64,000 bases of DNA, from assembly GCA_029239875.1 (NCBI GenBank), contig JARBUD010000014.1, positions 38,834 to 102,833 of the forward strand, written 5' to 3'. Below, piece after piece: positions 44,088 to 53,885 of the stretch. The notes below the pieces were generated by a model. That model saw only the letters and a list, made by a program, of their open reading frames with translations. It was not told the origin of the DNA and did no database searches. The number at the start of each line of letters is the position of its first letter. Position 1 is the stretch's first letter. A program made the translations under genes and the position numbers. The stretch is from Xanthobacteraceae bacterium. GTDB lineage: Bacteria > Pseudomonadota > Alphaproteobacteria > Rhizobiales > Xanthobacteraceae.

Positions 44088-44960
44088 ATGAACTACCGCC
44101 ACGCCTTCCATGCCGGCAATTTCGCCGATGTCGTCAAGCACGTGGTGCTGGCGCGCATCCTCGCCTATCTCGGCCGCAAGGACGCGCCCTACCGCGTCAT
44201 CGACACCCATGCCGGCGCCGGCCTCTACGATCTCCAGGGCGACGAGGCCCGCCGCACCGGCGAATGGGAGGGCGGCATCGGCGCGGTGCTGCGCCATTCC
44301 TTCTCGCCCGACATCGCCGCCCTGCTGGCGCCCTGGCTGGAGGCCGTGCGCGCAGTCAATCCGCCGGCGGACGACGCCGCGCTCGCCGCCGACCTGCGCC
44401 GCTATCCCGGCTCGCCGCTGATCGCGCAGGCGCTGGCCCGCCCGCAGGACCGGCTGCTGTTCTGCGAGACGGTGGCCGGCGTGCGCGACGCGCTTACCGA
44501 GGCGGTCGGCCGCGACGCCCGCGCCAAGGTGCTGGCGACCGATGCGTGGCAGGCGCTCCACGCCTATCTGCCGCCGAAGGAGCGGCGCGGGCTGGTGCTG
44601 GTCGACCCGCCCTTCGAGGAGCCGGGCGAGTTCCACCGCCTCGCCCAAGGCCTCGTCGAGGCGCACAGGCGCTGGTCCACCGGCATCTACGCGCTATGGT
44701 ACCCGATCAAGGACGTACGCGCGGTCGACGGCTTCCGCCGCGAGATCGAGCGCGCCGGCATCCCGAAGACGCTGAGCGTCCAGCTCGACCTGCGGGCGGT
44801 CCGGCAGGCCGACACGCTGACCGGCTGCGGCATGATCATCGTCAATCCGCCCTTCACCCTCGCCGAGGAGCTGCGCGCTCTGCTCGGCGCCCTCGCCCCG
44901 GTGCTCGCCACCGACGGGACCGGCCGCGCGCGGGTCGGCTGGCTCACGCCGGAGCACTGA
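44088..44960 (+). CDS. rlmJ: 23S rRNA (adenine2030-N6)-methyltransferase
   Basis: This is a 290-residue SAM-dependent enzyme that methylates A2030 of 23S rRNA. 'MNYRHAFHAGNFADVVKH' is the hallmark N-terminus, 'VIDTHAGAGLYDL' is the SAM site and 'LVLVDPPFEEPGE' the N6-adenine catalytic motif. Length fits the family (about 280). The last 14 bases including the stop are duplicated just downstream, a small tandem repeat of no evident function. Confidence 0.96.
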   Translation: MNYRHAFHAGNFADVVKHVVLARILAYLGRKDAPYRVIDTHAGAGLYDLQGDEARRTGEWEGGIGAVLRHSFSPDIAALLAPWLEAVRAVNPPADDAALAADLRRYPGSPLIAQALARPQDRLLFCETVAGVRDALTEAVGRDARAKVLATDAWQALHAYLPPKERRGLVLVDPPFEEPGEFHRLAQGLVEAHRRWSTGIYALWYPIKDVRAVDGFRREIERAGIPKTLSVQLDLRAVRQADTLTGCGMIIVNPPFTLAEELRALLGALAPVLATDGTGRARVGWLTPEH

Positions 44961-45083
44961 CGCCGGAGCACTGACGCCGGAACCCTGCCCCGCCTCGTCA
45001 TCATCCGGCATCGGTCTTGCTTTACCCTGCCCAGTCGAAGGCACCGGCGGACGGGAAACCGTCCGAGGGTAAGGAGCAGGCGC

Positions 45084-45299
45084 ATGGCGACCATGGGTAC
45101 CGTCAAGTTCTTCAACACCGAGAAGGGTTACGGCTTCATTCGTCCGGACGACGGCGGACGCGACGTGTTCGTGCATGTTTCGGCGGTCACGCGCTCGGGG
45201 CTGGGCACGCTGGCCGAAGGGCAGCGCGTAAGTTTCGAGGTCGAGCCCGACAAGCGCGGCAAGGGGCCGAAGGCCATCGACCTTCAGCTGGCCGACTGA
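45084..45299 (+). CDS. CspA family cold-shock protein
   Basis: This is a 71-residue single cold-shock domain with both RNP motifs, 'KGYGFIRPD' and 'DVFVHVSAV'. It binds single-stranded RNA and melts structures. AAGGAG lies about ten bases upstream of the start, which was taken at 45084. It is a separate small unit between rlmJ and a glutathione transferase gene. Confidence 0.95.
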   Translation: MATMGTVKFFNTEKGYGFIRPDDGGRDVFVHVSAVTRSGLGTLAEGQRVSFEVEPDKRGKGPKAIDLQLAD

Positions 45300-45399
45300 T
45301 AAGCCAGCGCCGAAGCTGCGGCCTCCCGCCGCGGCGGGCCGGGTCGTCGCGCGCATGCCGCGCCGGGGCGTCTCCCGCCCCGAACAGGCGTCGTGCCCG

Positions 45400-46008
45400 A
45401 TGAAGCTTCGCTCCTCCGCCCCCTCGCCCTTCGGCCGCAAGGTGAAGATCGGCGCCGTCCTGTGCGGCATCCATCTCGACGTCGAGCAGGCCGACACCAC
45501 CAATCCCGCCGATTCGCTGCGCCAGCAGAACCCGCTGGGCAAGATCCCGGTGCTCCTGCGCGAGGAAGGCGGCCCGCTCTACGATTCCCGCGTCATCCTC
45601 GAATATCTCGACACCGCGGCGGGCGGCGGCGTGATCCTGCCGAAGAGCGGCGAGCCGCGCTTCGCCGCGCTGACCACGCAGGCGCTGGCCGACGGGCTGA
45701 TGGACGCCGCCCTGCTGCAGGTCTACGAGAAGCGCTTCCGTCCCGCCGAGATCCACAGCGGCACCTGGCTCGACCATCAGGCCGGCAAGGTGACGCGCTC
45801 GCTCGCGGTGTTCGAGGCGGCGCCGCCGCAGCGAGCCGAGGTCACGGCCGCCGCCGATGTCGGCGAGATCGCGGTGGCCTGCGCGCTGGGCTATCTCGAC
45901 CTGCGCTTTGCCGGCAGCTGGCGGGCCGACCACCCCGCCCTCGTCGCGTGGCTGGACGCGTTCGCCGCACGCGTGCCCGCTTTCGAGGCAACGCGCGCCA
46001 AGAGCTGA
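45400..46008 (+). CDS. Glutathione S-transferase family protein
   Basis: This 202-residue protein has a thioredoxin-like N-domain ('MKLRSSAPSPFGRKVKI' with the Ser/Pro active-site region, 'NPLGKIPVLL', 'LYDSRVILEYLD') and an all-helical C-domain. These are the classical GST features for glutathione binding. The start 45400 gives the standard N-terminus, although no strong ribosome site is present; an upstream ATG at 45355 is possible. It converges on an outer-membrane protein gene across a shared terminator. Confidence 0.92.
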   Translation: MKLRSSAPSPFGRKVKIGAVLCGIHLDVEQADTTNPADSLRQQNPLGKIPVLLREEGGPLYDSRVILEYLDTAAGGGVILPKSGEPRFAALTTQALADGLMDAALLQVYEKRFRPAEIHSGTWLDHQAGKVTRSLAVFEAAPPQRAEVTAAADVGEIAVACALGYLDLRFAGSWRADHPALVAWLDAFAARVPAFEATRAKS

Positions 46009-46036
46009 CGGGAACGCTCCCGCGCCGCAACGAAAA

Positions 46037-46065
46037 AAGGCCCCGGACACTCGGTCCGGGGCCTT
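46037..46065. terminator. Bidirectional rho-independent terminator
   Basis: A 12-bp perfect stem AAGGCCCCGGAC/GTCCGGGGCCTT with an ACTCG loop lies between two convergent genes. On the minus strand it is followed by six T, serving the barrel gene; on the plus strand it follows the GST gene. Confidence 0.88.
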
Positions 46066-46104
46066 CGTTCAGGCGGAAACGCTCAGGCGTCGTCAGGCTG
46101 ATCG

Positions 46105-46752
46105 TCAGAACTTGTAGTTGATGCCGGCACGGACGACGTTGGCGGTCAGGCCGCTGTTGTCGCCGATGCTGGAGTAGTAGTCGTCGCCGAGATCCATGTA
46201 GAGGTACTCGGCCTTGACCGTCCAGTTGTTGGTGAAGGCGTACTCGACGCCGCCGCCGACCGTCCAGCCCACCGCGGTCTTGTCCGCGCTGAAGCCGAGC
46301 AGCTTGTCGTTCACCTCGGTGTGGCCCCAGGCCAGACCGCCGGTCACGTAGGGCAGCACGTTGCCGAAGGCGTAGCCGAGGCGGGCGCGCACGGTGCCGA
46401 AATAGTCCATCTTGGACTCGAAGCCGAGGCGCTCGTCCTTGATGTCGGAGCCCTGGAAGTCGGCTTCGGCGCCCAGCACGACATTGTTGTCGAACTGGTA
46501 GTTGAAGCCGATCTGGCCGCCGCCGAGGAAGCCGTCCGGATCGAGGCCGAGGACCTCGGCGCCTTCTTCACCCGAGCCCCAGGCATAGCCGGCGTTGGCG
46601 CCGAGATAGAAGCCGGTCCAGCTGAACACCGGCTCGGCGATGATCGCCGGCGGCGCCTTGACCGGATAGGGCTGCGCCATGTCCGCGGCGAAGGCCGGCG
46701 CCGCGGCGAGAAGGGCGATGGCGGCCACGCCCGAGCTGATGATCTTCTTCAT
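46105..46752 (-). CDS. Outer-membrane beta-barrel protein, Omp25/Omp31-like
   Basis: This 215-residue eight-stranded porin-like barrel has a signal peptide ('SGVAAIALLAAAPAFA', cleavage near residue 22) and 'EPVFSWTGFYLGANAGYAWG' at the first strand. It ends in 'GINYKF' with the terminal phenylalanine required for outer-membrane assembly. The family is abundant in rhizobia and contributes to membrane stability. The start 46752 has GGGAGA nine bases upstream. It is a paralogue of the next gene and has its own terminator. Confidence 0.93.
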   Translation of the reverse strand: MKKIISSGVAAIALLAAAPAFAADMAQPYPVKAPPAIIAEPVFSWTGFYLGANAGYAWGSGEEGAEVLGLDPDGFLGGGQIGFNYQFDNNVVLGAEADFQGSDIKDERLGFESKMDYFGTVRARLGYAFGNVLPYVTGGLAWGHTEVNDKLLGFSADKTAVGWTVGGGVEYAFTNNWTVKAEYLYMDLGDDYYSSIGDNSGLTANVVRAGINYKF

Positions 46753-47056
46753 GGGGTTCACTCTCCCAAACACAGGAACGCAATTCAGTTCGAGAGGTGA
46801 AGTAGAGGCCCAGCTGGGCATGTCGAGGGCCGGAATGCGGCGGAATCGGCCATCCGCAGGCGCGGCCGGACAACGGAAAGCTCGCCTAATGGCGCGCAAA
46901 GCCACGCGGGCACTCGATTTTTGGAGGTAAAATCGACAATCACAAAAGCGTGTCATGCGCAACAATTTTGCCATGATCGCCGACAGATCGATCCACACAG
47001 TTGCGAAAATAGCACAGAATCCGGCCCCAACCGGCAAAAGCCGCTCCGAAAAGCCA

Positions 47057-47091
47057 GCGGCCGCGGCCTCCACTCGGGAGACCGCGGCCGC
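47057..47091 (-). terminator. Stem-loop terminator of the second barrel gene
   Basis: GCGGCCGCGG/CCGCGGCCGC forms a perfect 10-bp stem extended by partial pairing in the loop. On the minus strand it follows the 47137 stop by 45 bases and precedes CTTTTCGG. Confidence 0.65.
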
Positions 47092-47136
47092 AAATTCGGA
47101 TTCTGGCCGATTGAGGCGGCAAGAGCCGCCGCGAGA

Positions 47137-47748
47137 TCAGAAGCGGTAGTTCACGCCGGCCCGGACGATGTTGCTGGTCAGGCCGACATCGCGCGGGCCG
47201 GTGAAGGTGGCGTAGGTCTCTTCGCCCATGTCGAGATAGAGATACTCGCCCTTCACGCTCCAGTTGTTGCCGAGCGCGTATTCGGCGCCGGCGCCGATGG
47301 TCCAGCCGAAATGGTTGCGGTCGTTGGTGAGGCCGAGCAGCTCGTAGCTGCCGGCGCCATAGGCGAAGCCGCCGGCGCCGTAGACCAGGAACTGGTCGAA
47401 GGCGTAGCCGACGCGCGCGCGCACCGTGCCGAAATAGTCGAGGCTGAACACCGAGCTCGATATGTCGGCATACTGGAAGTCGGTCTCGACGCCGAGCACC
47501 AGCGGGCTGCCGGCGCCCTGCCAGTTGTAGCCGGCCTGCAGGCCGCCGATGAAGCCGTCGATGTCGCCGGAGAAATCGGCCTCGCCCCAGCCATAGCCGG
47601 CATTGGCGCCGATATAGAAGCCGGTCCAGGTGAAGACCGGGGCCGGCGCATAGGTGGCGGCCGGCGGCGGATAGGACAGGTCGGCCGCGACGGCCGGCGT
47701 GCCCAGCAGGGCGACCAGTCCGAGCCCCGCAAGGATATTCTTCTGCAT
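47137..47748 (-). CDS. Outer-membrane beta-barrel protein, Omp25/Omp31-like (paralogue)
   Basis: This 203-residue barrel has a signal peptide ('ILAGLGLVALLGTPAVA'), 'PVFTWTGFYIGANAGYGWGE' at strand one, 'DYFGTVRARVGYAF' in mid-barrel and a C-terminal 'AGVNYRF'. The layout is the same as that of its neighbour at 46105, and both probably arose by tandem duplication. Each has its own terminator, so they can be regulated independently. The upstream region to about 47960 is AT-rich and should hold a strong promoter. Confidence 0.93.
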   Translation of the reverse strand: MQKNILAGLGLVALLGTPAVAADLSYPPPAATYAPAPVFTWTGFYIGANAGYGWGEADFSGDIDGFIGGLQAGYNWQGAGSPLVLGVETDFQYADISSSVFSLDYFGTVRARVGYAFDQFLVYGAGGFAYGAGSYELLGLTNDRNHFGWTIGAGAEYALGNNWSVKGEYLYLDMGEETYATFTGPRDVGLTSNIVRAGVNYRF

Positions 47749-48074
47749 CTTCGTCTCCTAAATCTCGTACAGGTCGCATCGACGCGCGGCGGCGCCTCTG
47801 CGGCCTGAAGTAAAGTGAGATTCGGATAAATCCATGAGTAGAATCTTAGGCGATCGTGAAAGAATGTATTATGATTAACGAAGCGTTTATTGTTTATATC
47901 AGGTAACATTGCCGATATTTAAATCCGCCCCTGGAATATTTACTTACCGCCGTCTTGAAATCGCACGACGATCAGCGATTTGTTGGTGAACAGCCGGTTA
48001 ACGCCCGCACGCCGCCCGCAGACGCCGCCAATGCCCCCATGGACGGTATTTCATTTGCAGCGCATGAAAGCGGC
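47749..48074. other. AT-rich intergenic region between the barrel gene and an SDR gene
   Basis: This 326-bp divergent gap is strongly AT-rich at 47820-47960, unlike the rest of the window. It should contain the barrel-gene promoter on the minus strand. I saw no clear palindrome. The plus-strand frame through 47955-48074 is probably the untranslated lead of the SDR gene. Confidence 0.4.
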
Positions 48075-48857
48075 ATGGACAGCCCCTCCGATCCCGCTCC
48101 CTCCCCTTCCCGCCCCGTCGCCCTCGTCACCGGCGGCGCGGTGCGCATCGGCCGCGCCATCGCGCTGCGTCTGGCGGCGGAAGGCTATGACGTCGCCGTC
48201 CATGTCCGCCGGCCCGGCCCGGAAGCCGACGAGGCGCACGCCGCGCTGCAAGCCGCCGGCGCCCGCGCCGCGGTGGTCGCCGCCGAGCTCGCCCATGCCG
48301 AGGAGGTGCGCGAGGTGATCCCGCAGGCGGTCGCCGCGCTCGGGCCGCTCTCCCTGCTGGTCAACAATGCCTCGGAGTTCCATCCCGACGCGGTCGGCGG
48401 GCTGGAGCTCGGGCTGTGGGATCGGCAGTTCGCGGTCAATCTGCGGGCGCCGGTGTTCCTCACCGAGGCCTTCGCCGCGCAACTGCCCGAGGGCGCCACC
48501 GGCGCGGTCGTCAACCTGATCGACCAGCGCGTGCTCAAGCCCACGCCCGCCTGCCTGTCCTACAGCCTGACCAAGAACGCGCTGTGGGCGGCGACGAAGA
48601 TGCTGGCGCAGTCGCTCGCGCCGCGCATAAGGGTCAACGCCGTCGGGCCGGGGCCGACGCTGGCCAATGAGCGCCAGAGCCGCGAGAATTTCCAGCGCCA
48701 GACCTCCTCCGTGATGCTCGGGCGCGGCCCGCTGCCGGAGGAGATCGCACAGGCGGTCGTCTTCCTCGCCAATGCCGCCAGCGTCACCGGGCAGATGATC
48801 GCGGTCGACGGCGGCCAGCACCTGGCCTGGCGCACGCCGGATGCCGAGGCGGATTAG
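48075..48857 (+). CDS. SDR family oxidoreductase, pteridine-reductase-like
   Basis: This is a 260-residue Rossmann-fold enzyme. The cofactor motif 'ALVTGGAVRIGRAIA' with arginine favours NADPH and is characteristic of PTR1/FolM-type pteridine reductases. 'LLVNNAS' and 'YSLTKNALWAATKML' (catalytic Tyr-x3-Lys) follow. 'GPGPTLANERQS' in the substrate loop also occurs in that group. It may reduce dihydrofolate or dihydromonapterin. The start 48075 precedes the short proline-rich N-terminus; an earlier ATG at 47955 is less likely. The gene converges on a DMT exporter. Confidence 0.88.
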   Translation: MDSPSDPAPSPSRPVALVTGGAVRIGRAIALRLAAEGYDVAVHVRRPGPEADEAHAALQAAGARAAVVAAELAHAEEVREVIPQAVAALGPLSLLVNNASEFHPDAVGGLELGLWDRQFAVNLRAPVFLTEAFAAQLPEGATGAVVNLIDQRVLKPTPACLSYSLTKNALWAATKMLAQSLAPRIRVNAVGPGPTLANERQSRENFQRQTSSVMLGRGPLPEEIAQAVVFLANAASVTGQMIAVDGGQHLAWRTPDAEAD

Positions 48858-48868
48858 CGCGATACGCT

Positions 48869-49813
48869 CTAGCGGATCGCCCGCCGCCGGCTGTCGCTCA
48901 GCGTGAACCAGCCGATGCTCAGCAGCACCATGGCGGCGCCTGCGAGTTCCACCGCGCTCGCGCTCTCGCCGAGGATCAGCACCGCCAGCACCATGGTCAC
49001 CACCGGGCTGACCGTCGAGATCATCGAGTTGGCCTGCGCCGAGATGCGCTTCAGCGCCGCGTTCATCAGGAAGCTCGGCAGCACCGTGGCGCCGATGGCG
49101 ATCATCACCGCCAGCGTGAGCCCGTGCGGCGAGATCGCCAGCGCATCGAGCGGACGCACGATCGCGAACTGGCCGATGGAGACCACCGAGGCCGAGATCA
49201 TGGCGATGCAGGTGAACAGTGCCGAGCCGATGCTCTTCAAAAGCCGGCTCGCCATCAGTTGGTACAGCGCGAAGGTGATCGCGGCGGCACCGACCCAGAG
49301 CGAGCCGTGCACCGTGTTGGTGGCGTTGGCGGAGAAATTCTGCGCGAAGATCAGCGCCAGGCCGGAATAGGCGACGGCGAAAGCCCACAGCGCCTTCACA
49401 CGGATCGGCTGGCCGAACAGCAGCGCGCCGAACAGCACCACGAACAACGGATAGGTATAGAGGATCAGCCGCTCGAACGAGGCGGAGATATGGGCGAGGC
49501 CGAGGAAGTCGGCATAGCTGGAGAACCAGTAGCCGAGCGCGCCGACGAACAGCGACTGCAGCACGATCTTCAGGCTCGGCAGCGCCTCGCCCTTCGCCCG
49601 TATCTGCGCGATCGCGATTGCGCCGATCACCAGATAGAACGGCAGCGAGAACGCCATGCGCAGCGCCAGCAGCGTCTCGGGGTCGATCCCCTCGGCATAG
49701 GCGAGCTTGATGATGATGCCCTTGGAGGCGAACAGGACGGCGCCGGCGGCGCCGAGGGCGTAGCCGGTCAAGGGCGGGGCGGAACGGGGGGCGGCATCGG
49801 CGAGGCTGGACAT
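48869..49813 (-). CDS. DMT superfamily (EamA) transporter
   Basis: This 314-residue inner-membrane protein has ten helices in two EamA repeats ('GAAGAVLFASKGIIIKLAY' in the first and 'VGAAAITFALYQLMAS' in the second). Members export metabolites or amino acids; the substrate cannot be read. The C-terminal 'LLSIGWFTLSDSRRRAIR' is complete. It is flanked by the convergent SDR gene (11-bp gap). Confidence 0.92.
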   Translation of the reverse strand: MSSLADAAPRSAPPLTGYALGAAGAVLFASKGIIIKLAYAEGIDPETLLALRMAFSLPFYLVIGAIAIAQIRAKGEALPSLKIVLQSLFVGALGYWFSSYADFLGLAHISASFERLILYTYPLFVVLFGALLFGQPIRVKALWAFAVAYSGLALIFAQNFSANATNTVHGSLWVGAAAITFALYQLMASRLLKSIGSALFTCIAMISASVVSIGQFAIVRPLDALAISPHGLTLAVMIAIGATVLPSFLMNAALKRISAQANSMISTVSPVVTMVLAVLILGESASAVELAGAAMVLLSIGWFTLSDSRRRAIR

Positions 49814-49932
49814 GGCTAGCCTCCAATAAACCGTTTCACCGCAGCGCGCATCAGGCTTCTGCGCATGACTGCCCGCCGTCCTGCGCGGCGCTTCCTAACG
49901 TCAGCTCAGAGCCTGACCCGTGTTCCCACTTT

Positions 49933-50022
49933 CCCTCATCCCCGGGCTTGACCCGGGGACCCAGCCCTTCCGCCGATGCACGGCCTTGCCCTGGGTGGCC
50001 GGGTCAAGCCCGGCCATGAGGG
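49933..50022. repeat. Long palindromic intergenic repeat, family A (compact copy)
   Basis: CCCTCATCCCCGGGCTTGAC opens and GGTCAAGCCCGGCCATGAGGG closes the 90-bp unit, with an inner CCCAG/CTGGG pair. It is the unexpanded version of the element at 10483. It lies between the DMT exporter and FkbM genes. Confidence 0.82.
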
Positions 50023-50068
50023 CGAGAGGATGGTTATCGCCAAGCGAACTGAACCACGAGCCAGACTT

Positions 50069-50902
50069 TCAAGCGGCGGTGCGCAGGCTCACGCGGCCGG
50101 GCGTCCAGCCGGCGAGGTCTGCGCGCTGCTGCGCCCGCGCGGTGAAGACGAAATTGTTGACGTAGCCATAGGGCTCGCGCGCCGCCGTGCCTTCCGCGTT
50201 CAGCGCATCCAGCCGCTGGTGGATCGCGGGATCGAAGGCCCCGACCGGATGCATCCCGTCGGCGAGCGCGAAGAAGCCCTCATAGCCCAGCGGCTCCAGC
50301 CGCTCGCGCAACGAGGCGAGCGCGCCCGGCCGGTGACGCTCCTCGGCCTCGACCAGCAAGGTCGGCCGGTAGGCGGCGAGCAGCCGGCCCGCGCCGTCCA
50401 GCACCCTGGCCTCGTGGCCCTCGACGTCGATCTTGATGAAGTCGACGGCCCCCTCGACGCAATCGTCCAGCCGGCGGCGATGTACGAGGACGTCGCGCAC
50501 CGCCTCGTCGACCCCGGTGAGCGCCCCGTCCAGCGTGGCGAGGGGCGCGTGGCCGTGGGGAATGTGCAGCACAGCGTCGTCCTCGGCATCGCCGAGGGCA
50601 TAGCCGCAGAGCGTCAGCCGCCCCTCCCTCAGCGCCCGGCCGAAGCGGTAGGAGAGCACGCGCACCATATCCGGGTTCGGCTCGAAGGCGACGACCCGCG
50701 CGCCCAGGCGCAGCAGCCAATAGGTGAACAGCCCGCGATTGGCACCGACGTCCAGCACCGATTCGCCGCGCTTCACCAGCAGCGGCAGCAGGTTCAGTTC
50801 GCTGGCCGGGTTCGCGGCCGCCCGCCAATCCGCCGGAATGCTGGCGAGCGCAAACAGCCGCGGCGCGCGGATCGCACCTTCGGCCTTCCATGAAGCGAGC
50901 AC
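50069..50902 (-). CDS. FkbM family methyltransferase
   Basis: This is a 277-residue SAM-dependent methyltransferase. '[19 protein letters not shown]' is the SAM site, '[11 protein letters not shown]' the acidic strand, and '[19 protein letters not shown]' the FkbM-family catalytic region. The GTG at 50902 was chosen because GGAGG lies six bases upstream; an ATG at 50938 lacks a ribosome site. Such enzymes methylate hydroxyls on sugars or polyketides. It is divergent from uvrC and its acceptor is unknown. Confidence 0.88.
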   Translation of the reverse strand: MLASWKAEGAIRAPRLFALASIPADWRAAANPASELNLLPLLVKRGESVLDVGANRGLFTYWLLRLGARVVAFEPNPDMVRVLSYRFGRALREGRLTLCGYALGDAEDDAVLHIPHGHAPLATLDGALTGVDEAVRDVLVHRRRLDDCVEGAVDFIKIDVEGHEARVLDGAGRLLAAYRPTLLVEAEERHRPGALASLRERLEPLGYEGFFALADGMHPVGAFDPAIHQRLDALNAEGTAAREPYGYVNNFVFTARAQQRADLAGWTPGRVSLRTAA

Positions 50903-51023
50903 GACGGCCCTCCGAAACGAGCCCCCCGAGACCCGCATCCGAATGCGGACAATTCTACCACGCCGGCGCCGGTCTCGTAAGGCGGCCCTGTTCGTACGGG
51001 CTCGGAATCCGTATCTAGGGGGC

Positions 51024-53099
51024 ATGATCGCCCGACCGAACCGCGACGCGCCCGACCTTGACGCCGACGATGCCGACATCGCCGAGATCGAGGAAGAAGA
51101 AGCGCTCCTCCCCGACGAAACCGAAGAAGCCGCGCCCGCCCCGGGCTCGGTGGCGATGGGCCGCGCCGCCATTGCCCGCGCCATCAAGCACGCCCCGAAC
51201 GGGCCGGGCGTCTACCGCATGATCGGCCCGGACGGCGGCGTGCTCTATGTCGGCAAGGCCAAGAGCATCAAGCGCCGCATCGTCGCCTATACAAGGCCGG
51301 CGGGGCTCACCGCGCGCATCATGCGCATGGTGGCGGCGACCGCCGAGATGGAATTCGTCTCGACCGGCACCGAGACCGAGGCGCTGCTGCTGGAAGCCAA
51401 CCTCATCAAGCAGTTGCGCCCGCGCTTCAATGTGCTGCTGCGCGACGATAAATCGTTTCCCTACATTCTCATCACCCGCGACCACGTCTCGCCGCAGATC
51501 ACCAAGCACCGCGGCGCGCGCAACCGGCCGGGCGACTATTACGGGCCGTTCGCTTCCGTGTGGGCGGTGAACCGCACCATCAACGCGCTGCAGAAGGCGT
51601 TCCTGGTGCGCTCCTGCTCGGATAGTTTCTACGAGGCGCGCACGCGGCCGTGCCTGCTGTTCCAGATCAAGCGCTGCGCCGGCCCCTGCACCGGCGAGGT
51701 CAACCACACCGACTACGCCGAATATGTGCGCGAGGCGCGCGACTTCCTGTCCGGCAAGAGCCGGGCGGTGAAGGAGCAGATGGCGCGCGAGATGCAGGAC
51801 GCCTCGGAAGCGCTGGAGTTCGAGCGCGCCGCCGCCCTGCGCGACCGCCTCGCCGCGCTCTCGGCGGTGCAGGGCACTCAAGGGATCAACCCGCGCTCGG
51901 TGGAGGAGGCGGACGTCTTCGCCATCCATCAGGAAGGCGGGGCGACCTGCGTGCAGGTGTTCTTCTTCCGCACCGGCCAGAACTGGGGCAACCACGCGCT
52001 CTACCCCCGCGCCGACCGCGCCTTGGAGCCGGGCGAAGTGCTGGAGTCGTTTCTGGCCCAGTTCTACGAGGACAAGCCCTGCCCGCGCCTGATCCTGCTC
52101 AGCCACGACGTCGCCGAGCGCGAGCTTCTGGAAGAGGCGCTGTCCACCCGCGCCGGCCACCGCGTCGAGATCGCCACGCCGAAGCGCGGCGAGAAGCGCG
52201 AGCTGGTCGAGCATGCCTTGCAGAACGCGCGCGAGGCGCTCGGCCGCAAGCTCGCCGAGAGCGCCAGCCAGGCCCGCCTGCTCGACGAGCTCGGCCGCGC
52301 CTTCGGCCTCGACCAGACGCCGAAGCGCATCGAGGTCTACGACAACAGCCACATCATGGGCACGAATGCCGTGGGCGGGATGATCGTCGCCGGGCCGGAG
52401 GGCTTCGCCAAGAGCCAGTACCGCAAGTTCAACATCCGCTCCGCCGACCTCACGCCGGGCGACGATTACGGCATGATGCGCGAGGTGCTGATGCGTCGCT
52501 TCTCACGGCTGCTGCGGGAATCGCCGAAGCCGGTCGTCACCGTCGCCACCGATGGCAACGACGTGGCCGACGATGCCACCGGTGGCGACCAGGATGTCAC
52601 CGAAACTGCCACCAGCGATGTCACCGGCGACGCCGCCTCCTCCGCCTGGCCCGACCTGGTGCTGATCGACGGCGGTCCCGGCCAGCTCAAGGCGGCGCAG
52701 GAGACGCTGGCGGAGCTCGGCGTGCGTGACGTTCCGCTGGTCGGCGTCGCCAAGGGGCCGGACCGCGACGCCGGCCGCGAGACCTTCTACCAGCAGGGCC
52801 GCGAGCCGTTCCGGCTGGAGCCGCGCGACCCCGTGCTCTATTTCGTCCAGCGCCTGCGCGACGAGGCGCACCGCTTCGCCATCGGCTCGCACCGCGCGCG
52901 GCGCAAGAAGGACATCACCCAGTCCGGCCTGCAGGAGATTCCCGGCGTAGGCCCGACCCGCAAGCGGGCGCTGCTGCACCATTTCGGCACGCTGAAAGCC
53001 ATCGAGCGCGCCTCGCTCACCGATCTCGAAGGCGTGCCGGGCGTGAACGCCGCCACCGCGCGGGCGGTCTACGACTTCTTCCACACCAAGCCGGCGTGA
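51024..53099 (+). CDS. uvrC: Excinuclease ABC subunit C
   Basis: This 691-residue endonuclease makes both incisions in nucleotide excision repair. The N-terminal GIY-YIG nuclease is '[22 protein letters not shown]', the UVR domain lies near '[19 protein letters not shown]', the RNase-H-like endonuclease domain includes '[20 protein letters not shown]', and C-terminal helix-hairpin-helix motifs include '[17 protein letters not shown]'. A Thr/Asp-rich insert (about residues 510-540) interrupts the endonuclease domain, and the first 45 residues form an acidic tail. The start 51024 follows AGGGGG with short spacing. Confidence 0.96.
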   Translation: MIARPNRDAPDLDADDADIAEIEEEEALLPDETEEAAPAPGSVAMGRAAIARAIKHAPNGPGVYRMIGPDGGVLYVGKAKSIKRRIVAYTRPAGLTARIMRMVAATAEMEFVSTGTETEALLLEANLIKQLRPRFNVLLRDDKSFPYILITRDHVSPQITKHRGARNRPGDYYGPFASVWAVNRTINALQKAFLVRSCSDSFYEARTRPCLLFQIKRCAGPCTGEVNHTDYAEYVREARDFLSGKSRAVKEQMAREMQDASEALEFERAAALRDRLAALSAVQGTQGINPRSVEEADVFAIHQEGGATCVQVFFFRTGQNWGNHALYPRADRALEPGEVLESFLAQFYEDKPCPRLILLSHDVAERELLEEALSTRAGHRVEIATPKRGEKRELVEHALQNAREALGRKLAESASQARLLDELGRAFGLDQTPKRIEVYDNSHIMGTNAVGGMIVAGPEGFAKSQYRKFNIRSADLTPGDDYGMMREVLMRRFSRLLRESPKPVVTVATDGNDVADDATGGDQDVTETATSDVTGDAASSAWPDLVLIDGGPGQLKAAQETLAELGVRDVPLVGVAKGPDRDAGRETFYQQGREPFRLEPRDPVLYFVQRLRDEAHRFAIGSHRARRKKDITQSGLQEIPGVGPTRKRALLHHFGTLKAIERASLTDLEGVPGVNAATARAVYDFFHTKPA

Positions 53100-53255
53100 G
53101 CGCGAATCACGCCTATCGCGTCACGCGGAAGCCACAGCCGCGTTTCACCATGGCACCGGGATGACGGCTGAGTGATGCGCCGGCTGCGGTCGACGCGATG
53201 CGATTGACGTTGCCCGCCAGCGTGTTTACCTGCCTGTGATGGGAGCCGGCGAGCC

Positions 53256-53885
53256 ATGGTCGATGTCACAACCCAGCAGAGGATGCCGGCCGAGGTGAAA
53301 CGGGGTCACGCGCTCGCGCTACCGAACCTGCTCACCTATGGCCGCTGCGTGGCGGTGCCGCTGGTGGCGGCCTGCCTGTTCTGGTCCGACATCCTCGAAG
53401 GCGGGCTATGGCTGCGCTGGATGGCGCTGGCGATCTACATCGTCGCCGCCATCACCGATTTTTTCGACGGCTATCTCGCCCGCGTCTGGTCGCAGCAATC
53501 GGCCATCGGCCGCATGCTCGACCCCATCGCCGACAAGCTGCTGGTCTCGACCTCGCTCCTGATGCTGGCCTCCGACGGCACCATTCGCGGCTGGTCGATG
53601 TGGGCGGCGATCGTCATATTGTGCCGTGAGATCCTGGTCTCGGGCCTGCGCGAATTCCTTGCCGAGCTGCGCGTCTCCGTGCCGGTCACGCGCCTCGCCA
53701 AGTGGAAGACCACGGCGCAGCTGGTCGCGGTCGCCGTGCTGCTGGCGGGCCCGGCGGCGGACAAGCTGGTGCCCGGCATCACCCTGTTCGGGCTGATCCT
53801 GCTTTGGATCGCGGCGCTGCTGACGCTCTATACCGGCTGGGACTATTTCCGCGCCGGTGCCCGCCACCTGATCGAGGACGACTAG
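53256..53885 (+). CDS. pgsA: CDP-diacylglycerol-glycerol-3-phosphate 3-phosphatidyltransferase
   Basis: This 209-residue inner-membrane enzyme makes phosphatidylglycerophosphate, the committed step to phosphatidylglycerol and cardiolipin. The CDP-alcohol phosphotransferase motif is intact: 'AITDFFDGYLAR' followed by 'GRMLDPIADK' (D-x2-DG-x2-AR...G-x3-D-x3-D). 'ALPNLLTYGRC' at the N-terminus is typical. It is 156 bp downstream of uvrC and its TAG overlaps the moaD GTG start, so pgsA, moaD and moaE form one operon. Confidence 0.95.
   Translation: MVDVTTQQRMPAEVKRGHALALPNLLTYGRCVAVPLVAACLFWSDILEGGLWLRWMALAIYIVAAITDFFDGYLARVWSQQSAIGRMLDPIADKLLVSTSLLMLASDGTIRGWSMWAAIVILCREILVSGLREFLAELRVSVPVTRLAKWKTTAQLVAVAVLLAGPAADKLVPGITLFGLILLWIAALLTLYTGWDYFRAGARHLIEDD

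Noticed and set aside
50724..51023. 100 additional N-terminal codons for UvrC
   Set aside because: The segment is antisense to the FkbM gene and does not resemble UvrC; the start at 51024 gives the expected N-terminus.
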